Assembly (NCBI GenBank): GCA_018812885.1
Contig: JAHJCW010000060.1
Location: forward strand, 1-8,390
DNA from: a bacterium
GTDB taxonomy: Bacteria; Fidelibacterota; Marinisomatia; Marinisomatales; JAHJCW01
DNA: 8,390 bases
Direction of reading: 5' to 3'
Shown here: piece after piece, positions 5,426 to 8,390 of the stretch
Layout: every line of letters starts with the position of its first letter
How positions within the stretch are numbered: the stretch's first letter is position 1
Made by a program: the position numbers and the translations under genes
The notes under the pieces: model-generated
The model's input: the letters and a program-made list of their open reading frames with translations, nothing else
Databases searched by the model: none
Told to the model about the DNA's origin: nothing

Positions 5426-5444
5426 TTATAATTTTATTATACAT
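5301..5444 (-). other. Short repeat-encoded reading frame between trmO and the transposase
   Basis: A 47-codon frame: MYNKIIRINSELVLKQ, then TTTVGIDSKSVSINQPS, then NNRTGFDPVPTKVS and TAG. Its C-terminal 30 residues parallel the repeat-encoded insert of the transposase (VGTDSKSVRTNQSSI, NRTGLDPVPTEK), so array B is stop-free in the same phase as array A. Its ATG (5444-5442) overlaps the trmO stop as TAATG, and its TAG is followed by GTC and then the transposase ATG in the same frame. It could be a leader peptide that couples translation of trmO and the transposase, a remnant of a duplicated transposase segment, or chance. No Shine-Dalgarno is evident. Confidence 0.3.
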
Positions 5445-5920
5445 TATTTTCTAAATCTGCCATCATCTTTGGAAGTTGAAAGCTTATGCACTCTTCTCTC
5501 CAGCCAACCGATTTTAATGTCTTCCTGAGAATCAAATTCCGGAATGTAAGGTTTAATGTCCAATAGTGGAGTGCCATCGATAATATCAACGTCTTCAATG
5601 TAGAGTATATTATTTTCTATGTGGTTCAATCGGACTACCGAAATACCAATCGGGTTCGGGCGGCTTGGGGCGCGGGTTGCAAACACGCCACGCTTTTGGT
5701 TATCCATGTACGGAATCACTTTTAATTTATAGTTTTGAGCGAGGTGTAAATGACAGACCAATATTATATGGGAAAACCCGTCAAGGTCGGCGAGTCCATC
5801 GGCGAATTCGGCGAATACCTCAACCGTGCCTTCAATTCCTTTGGCGGCTTTGGGCTGAATTGGTGTTCCTATTGCTTTTTTAAAAGGCGAGTGAACAATA
5901 CCAATTGGCTTAAAATTCAT
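5444..5920 (-). CDS. trmO: tRNA (N6-threonylcarbamoyladenosine(37)-N6)-methyltransferase TrmO (TsaA/YaeB family)
   Basis: A 158-residue protein matching the TrmO core throughout. It starts FKPIGIVHSPFK (3-14) and has IEGTVEVFAEFADGLADLDGFSHI (29-51). The signature KRGVFATRAPSRPNPIG (76-92) contributes to the SAM-binding beta-barrel, and DGTPLLDIKPYIPEFD (115-130) is the second hallmark. TrmO methylates N6 of t6A37 in threonine tRNAs using SAM, tuning decoding; it acts in the cytoplasm. The length is close to the single-domain form; the C-terminal extension of the E. coli enzyme is reduced to about 30 residues. ATG 5920-5918 has no clear SD. It is the first gene of the leftward block and diverges from the nitroreductase. 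Its base composition in the 5' half is richer in GC than neighbouring genes. Confidence 0.93.
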   Translation of the reverse strand: MNFKPIGIVHSPFKKAIGTPIQPKAAKGIEGTVEVFAEFADGLADLDGFSHIILVCHLHLAQNYKLKVIPYMDNQKRGVFATRAPSRPNPIGISVVRLNHIENNILYIEDVDIIDGTPLLDIKPYIPEFDSQEDIKIGWLERRVHKLSTSKDDGRFRK

Positions 5921-5930
5921 ACTTTAATTT

Positions 5931-6041
5931 ATGGATTCCCGACAAATTCGGGAATGAAAAAAACGTGTTGTAATTATGAACACAGTGAAGAATCCACAAT
6001 AAGGTTGTCATACCCGCCCCGCAGTGGTGCGTGGTATCCAT
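5931..6041. repeat. Mosaic palindromic repeat element between trmO and the nitroreductase
   Basis: It begins ATGGATTCC (5931-5939) and ends GGTATCCAT (6033-6041), near-perfect inverted termini (8 of 9) over 111 bp. At the left end ATTCCCGA (5935-5942) pairs perfectly with TCGGGAAT (5948-5955). GAAGAATCCAC in the middle and GTCATACCCGCCCC near the right end look like pieces of other repeats common in FCB genomes. It resembles a small non-coding mobile element (MITE/REP composite). It also fills most of the intergenic space where divergent promoters would be expected. Confidence 0.6.
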
Positions 6042-6120
6042 AATGATAAATTATAGTAATTTTTTAATGCAACCTTCCTATTGGAAAATATTTAATTTTG
6101 GCTACAAATAATTTAAAATA

Positions 6121-6666
6121 ATGGACTTCTCTGAATTAATAAAAATACGGCAAAGCGTTAGGAGCTATACCAGCCAACCGGTAGAAAAGGAAAAGATCAC
6201 CCAATGTTTGGAAGCAGCCCGGCTAGCTCCTTCGGCTAGTAATTCACAACCTTGGAAATATATTGTTGTGGATGATGAGGAATTAAAAAACAAGGTAGCA
6301 CTGGCAACCTTTGACAAGGTGGTCAAATTCAATAAATTTGCTTTACAAGCTCCGGTAATAATTGTAATTGTATTGGAAAAACCAAAATTAATTACACAGA
6401 TCGGCGGGGAAATTAAAAAGCGCGAATGGCCCTTGATCGACATCGGTATTACCGCTGAACATTTTTGTCTGCAAGCCGCCGAGCTAGGTCTTGGCACTTG
6501 TATGATCGGTTGGTTCGATCAAAAACGAATCAAGGAATTATTAAATATTTCTACCAAAAAGATCATTGGCTTATTAATTACTTTGGGATATGCCCCGGAT
6601 GATTATGCTTTAAGAAAAAAGATTCGCAAAGCTAACTCAGAAATAATCAGCAATAATAAGTATTAA
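6121..6666 (+). CDS. Nitroreductase family (FMN-dependent) protein
   Basis: A 181-residue flavoprotein of the nitroreductase fold. The FMN-phosphate motif R10-QSVR14-SY near the N-terminus, APSASNSQPWKYIVV (36-50), DIGITAEHFCLQAAELGLGTCMIGWFD (107-133) and LLITLGYAPDDY (151-162) are all in family order and spacing. Members form dimers, bind FMN between subunits and reduce nitro compounds, quinones or enones with NAD(P)H. Others have specialised roles, such as dehalogenation or flavin destruction. The substrate is not deducible. It is the only clear plus-strand gene, with no Shine-Dalgarno before ATG 6121 and an AT-rich leader, and it is probably monocistronic. TAATTTTG at 6093-6100 resembles a Bacteroidota -7 box but lacks an upstream partner. 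Confidence 0.92.
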   Translation: MDFSELIKIRQSVRSYTSQPVEKEKITQCLEAARLAPSASNSQPWKYIVVDDEELKNKVALATFDKVVKFNKFALQAPVIIVIVLEKPKLITQIGGEIKKREWPLIDIGITAEHFCLQAAELGLGTCMIGWFDQKRIKELLNISTKKIIGLLITLGYAPDDYALRKKIRKANSEIISNNKY

Positions 6667-6674
6667 TATCTAAA

Positions 6675-6701
6675 ATGGATTCTCGACCAAGTCGGTAATA
6701 A
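6675..6701. repeat. Degenerate palindromic repeat between convergent genes
   Basis: It starts ATGGATTCTCGAC and contains CGAC (6684-6687), loop CAA, GTCG (6691-6694). It matches the left part of the 5931 repeat at 22 of 27 positions, so it is a second copy of the same family. It sits between the nitroreductase stop (6666) and the HXXEE stop (6707). Its only 40-bp gap holds no other candidate terminator, so it may serve as a weak bidirectional one, though no T-run is present. Confidence 0.6.
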
Positions 6702-6706
6702 CAAAT

Positions 6707-7156
6707 TCAAACATTCAGCGCAATTACAATCACGCCAATTTGAATTAGCACAGCAGTTAGTACAATATATTTTCGTTTTATATCGGCAATAAGCGGAAAT
6801 AACTTTTTAAATATTATTAAGCCTAAAGGTACATACAGCACTATTCCGGTAGCTACTCCGGGTGAGTATGAAGTGGTTACAAAGCTCGCCAGAATATGGC
6901 TAGTGCCATTAATGAACATTAGCGTGCCTATTACTGCGGTTAGGTAATTACTACCCCTTTTTAGCAAGTACAGGATTGCATTGGCATCAATTATTAATAG
7001 AGCAATAATATTAATTATAAGGAAACTATTAAAGTTGAAATCGTCGTTAAAAAGGTATTGGAACCAATCGGGAAACCCGAATAGCAATTCTTCAAGAAAA
7101 TGAACAGTGAACAATACCGGCAGGAGCAACGCGATATATAAAGGCTTTAATTTCAT
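6707..7156 (-). CDS. HXXEE domain-containing membrane protein
   Basis: A 149-residue protein with about four to five transmembrane helices. The family-defining H-x-x-E-E is at 19-23 (HFLEE) in the first helix. The other family motifs follow: N83-GTSH87 (FINGTSHILASF) and S98-PG100 in TTSYSPGVATGIVLYVPLG. Conserved His and Glu inside the membrane suggest metal binding or an enzymatic role, but the family is uncharacterised to my knowledge. The gene converges on the nitroreductase with 40 nt between stops. No Shine-Dalgarno is visible upstream of ATG 7156. The 5' side faces a long repeat-filled gap, so it is probably a single-gene transcript. Confidence 0.87.
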   Translation of the reverse strand: MKLKPLYIALLLPVLFTVHFLEELLFGFPDWFQYLFNDDFNFNSFLIINIIALLIIDANAILYLLKRGSNYLTAVIGTLMFINGTSHILASFVTTSYSPGVATGIVLYVPLGLIIFKKLFPLIADIKRKYIVLTAVLIQIGVIVIALNV

Positions 7157-7223
7157 TCTGTAATTTATAGCTTATCGTATTGAGTGGGAATAACAAATCC
7201 GCTGTCATTCTGAATGTCAAACT

Positions 7224-7253
7224 TGTAGAGACGTAATATTTTACGTCTCTACA
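7224..7253. repeat. Perfect palindrome with 13-bp arms
   Basis: TGTAGAGACGTAA (7224-7236), loop TATT, TTACGTCTCTACA (7241-7253), with no mismatches. This dispersed repeat type is one I recall from FCB and cyanobacterial genomes. It is not followed by a T-run on either strand, so it is not a classical terminator. Confidence 0.9.
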
Positions 7254-7311
7254 CAAAACAATTCCCCTTCTCCGAAGGGGTGGCCCGGCCAACGGCGGGG
7301 ACGGGGTAGTT

Positions 7312-7397
7312 AAAGCAACACCCCCTCTTTAATTCTCCCCCTTGAAAGGGGGAGACACCGACTTGTCGGGGACGGAGTAGAGTTTTTATTCTCCACC
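7312..7397. repeat. Direct repeat, copy 1 of 2
   Basis: It runs from AAAGCAACACCCC to TTTTTATTCTCCACC. It is nearly identical to 7427-7514, with a few substitutions and one- or two-base indels, mostly in the hairpin loop (GA here, CAA in copy 2) and after GTCGGG. Both stems are preserved. Confidence 0.88.
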
Positions 7398-7426
7398 TAT
7401 TGGCGGTGAATATGAGGTAGTTCCTA

Positions 7427-7514
7427 AAAGCAAAACCCCCTCTTTAATTCTCCCCCTTCAAAAGGGGGAGACACCGACTTGTCGGGAGAGGGAGTAGTGT
7501 TTTTATTCTCCACC
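7427..7514. repeat. Direct repeat, copy 2 of 2
   Basis: It runs from AAAGCAAAACCCCC to ATTCTCCACC and lies 115-117 bp downstream of copy 1, suggesting tandem duplication of a two-unit block. The 29-bp spacer between copies (7398-7426) carries the GAGGTAGTT box, related to GGGGTAGTT before copy 1. The repeat period therefore continues through the spacer. Confidence 0.88.
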
Positions 7515-7545
7515 CGGAGGCAGGTCTTTAGCGGGGCGGTCATCG

Positions 7546-7728
7546 GCAGGTTCACAATTACACAGTAGAATTAATATTAAAACACTTAACAAGTAATTGT
7601 TTAACAGTTTCATTATTAAAATTTAATGATGAAAATACTTGTCCTGTTTAATTAAAACTTATTAGTTGGAGTAATTATTCAACAAGTTATTATAATATAG
7701 TAATGGTATGGCTAACGACAGTTTTAAA
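7546..7728. other. AT-rich gene-free stretch with a dyad
   Basis: No reading frame of note was seen. TTTCATTATTAAA (7608-7620) and TTTAATGATGAAA (7622-7634) form a 27-bp dyad with one mismatch. An outer pair, CAAGTA (7590-7595) and TACTTG (7636-7641), extends the symmetry. It lies just past the 3' end of the right-hand membrane protein gene and could be a protein-binding site. It has no GC stem, so it is not a standard terminator. Confidence 0.4.
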
Positions 7729-8390
7729 TTATTGTTGACTAATGGGTGACTTATTTTTGTGCACTAAGTCGGGTAATCCTAATATCCTTCTAACATTATT
7801 TGGTTTTTGAGGATTATTGGACCAATCTAACAATAGATCCGATTTCTTGATTTTTCTTTCAGATCCTTTTTCAATGATATCAGCTAAGTCTTCAAAATTA
7901 TTTTCATATAAGAAATATTCAATCAGCCAATCATCAGGAATCTCACCAATTACAGATAGTTCACGAATTAGTGGATCTTTTGCAAAGGCTAGATCCTTTA
8001 CAGATGGTTGAGCTAATAGACCAGCTGTTTCTTCTGCTAACTTATAAAAATCCTTTTTAGATAATTTTTTTGCTACTTTTGCTAATTCTGTTCCTTCAAT
8101 TACCATGCTTAATCTTTCGATTTGTTCATTTTTTAGTTTCTTTGTATATAATAAAATGGAAATAATCGTAAAAATCATAATAAGTGAAAGTGTTATAAAA
8201 TATTTGTAATAATTTGTTTTTTTGTATACTTTTATATTATCTATATCTGAAATCTCAATTTTTGGTTGATATGCAATTACTCCATGAGGATTAAGAACTG
8301 GTCTTACGTCTTTATTATGCTCTATAATTAACTGTAAATCAAAGAACTCAGATGGATTATAAGTTAATTTATTAAATAATATTTTGTTCT
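7729..8390 (-). CDS. Single-pass membrane protein of unknown function, C-terminal part (5' end cut by window edge)
   Basis: The frame is open from the right edge to TAA 7731-7729, giving 219 residues. The start must be beyond the window: the internal ATG at 8178 lies inside the transmembrane helix and is not a plausible start. Visible residues 1-58 are polar (PSEFFDLQLIIEH, VRPVLNPHGVIAYQPKIEI). A strongly hydrophobic helix runs about 60-82 (YFITLSLIMIFTIISILLY). A soluble alpha-helical tail of about 135 residues follows, with FYKLAEETAGLLAQPSVKDLA, IPDDWLIEYFLYENNFEDLADIIEKG and a conserved-looking end, NNVRRILGLPDL. I do not recognise the family. The KK after the helix suggests a cytoplasmic tail. 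Confidence 0.72.
   Translation of the reverse strand, partial: NKILFNKLTYNPSEFFDLQLIIEHNKDVRPVLNPHGVIAYQPKIEISDIDNIKVYKKTNYYKYFITLSLIMIFTIISILLYTKKLKNEQIERLSMVIEGTELAKVAKKLSKKDFYKLAEETAGLLAQPSVKDLAFAKDPLIRELSVIGEIPDDWLIEYFLYENNFEDLADIIEKGSERKIKKSDLLLDWSNNPQKPNNVRRILGLPDLVHKNKSPISQQ

Larger units (their letters stand above)
7262..7545. repeat. Cluster of about five GC-rich hairpin units
   Basis: Part of the gene-free stretch 7157-7728. Units follow a common plan: a C-run/G-run hairpin, often a second GC-rich hairpin, then a GGnGTAG-like box. Unit 1: CCCCTTC (7264-7270) / GAAGGGG (7274-7280), box at 7304-7309. Unit 2: TCTCCCCCTT (7334-7343) / AAGGGGGAGA (7346-7355), then CCGAC / GTCGG (7358-7369). 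Unit 3: CTCCACC (7391-7397) with GGCGGTG. Unit 4: TCTCCCCCTT (7449-7458) / AAGGGGGAGA (7462-7471), then CCGAC / GTCGG (7474-7485). Unit 5 starts CTCCACCC at 7508 and decays. Confidence 0.75.

Noticed and set aside
5665..6043. Plus-strand open frames opposite trmO and in the intergenic repeat
   Set aside because: They are shadows of trmO and of repeat sequence and resemble no known protein.
6093..6100. TAATTTTG as a promoter -7 box for the nitroreductase
   Set aside because: No TTTG-like -33 box is found at the right distance and the region is AT-rich; not listed as a feature.
7264..7280. C-run/G-run hairpin as an intrinsic terminator
   Set aside because: No T-run follows the stem on either strand, and the hairpin is part of a repeat series.
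7092..7292. Minus-strand open frame across the HXXEE start and repeats
   Set aside because: It runs through palindromic repeats and the antisense-phase of a well-supported gene, with no protein-like composition.
7729..8178. Complete 149-residue protein starting at ATG 8178
   Set aside because: The frame is open upstream to the window edge and the ATG falls within the transmembrane helix.

Overview
This is an AT-rich window, probably from the Bacteroidota/Chlorobiota/Ignavibacteriota (FCB) side of Bacteria. That placement is inferred from three things. The intergenic palindromes are of types I associate with those genomes. The proteins resemble FCB families. Several genes also have strong Shine-Dalgarno sites, which fits Ignavibacteria-like lineages better than classical Bacteroidia. 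No rRNA, tRNA or CRISPR array was seen.

Layout. Positions 1-5920 are a one-directional block on the minus strand. In transcription order it holds: trmO (tRNA methyltransferase); a REP-derived short reading frame; a REP-associated tyrosine (HUH/Y1) transposase; an isoprenylcysteine-methyltransferase-like membrane enzyme; an FMN split-barrel (PNPOx-like) protein; a four-helix membrane protein broken by an in-frame TAG; a cupin; a small four-helix membrane protein; a GNAT acetyltransferase; a divergent short-chain dehydrogenase; a second cupin; and the N-terminal part of an acyl-CoA dehydrogenase that runs off the left edge. Junctions from 3127 to 982 are overlapping or abutting (GTGA, ATGA, TAAATG), so these genes are probably co-transcribed and translationally coupled. 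The cargo looks like small-molecule or stress metabolism, but no specific pathway can be assigned.

Positions 5921-6120 separate trmO from a plus-strand nitroreductase and carry a mosaic repeat. A minus-strand HXXEE membrane protein converges on the nitroreductase. Positions 7157-7728 contain no gene. They hold a 13-bp-arm palindrome, a cluster of about five GC-rich two-hairpin units including an 86-88 bp direct repeat, and an AT-rich dyad. The right edge carries the C-terminal 219 residues of a single-pass membrane protein of unknown function.

The most interesting signals are these. (1) The transposase gene contains, in frame, an array of the palindromic repeats such enzymes are associated with. 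It is spaced at exactly 45 nt (15 codons), and a sister array lies immediately 5' of the gene, itself stop-free in the same phase. (2) A single TAG interrupts an otherwise continuous 151-codon membrane protein gene. (3) The gene-free right-hand region contains a structured array of hairpin units.
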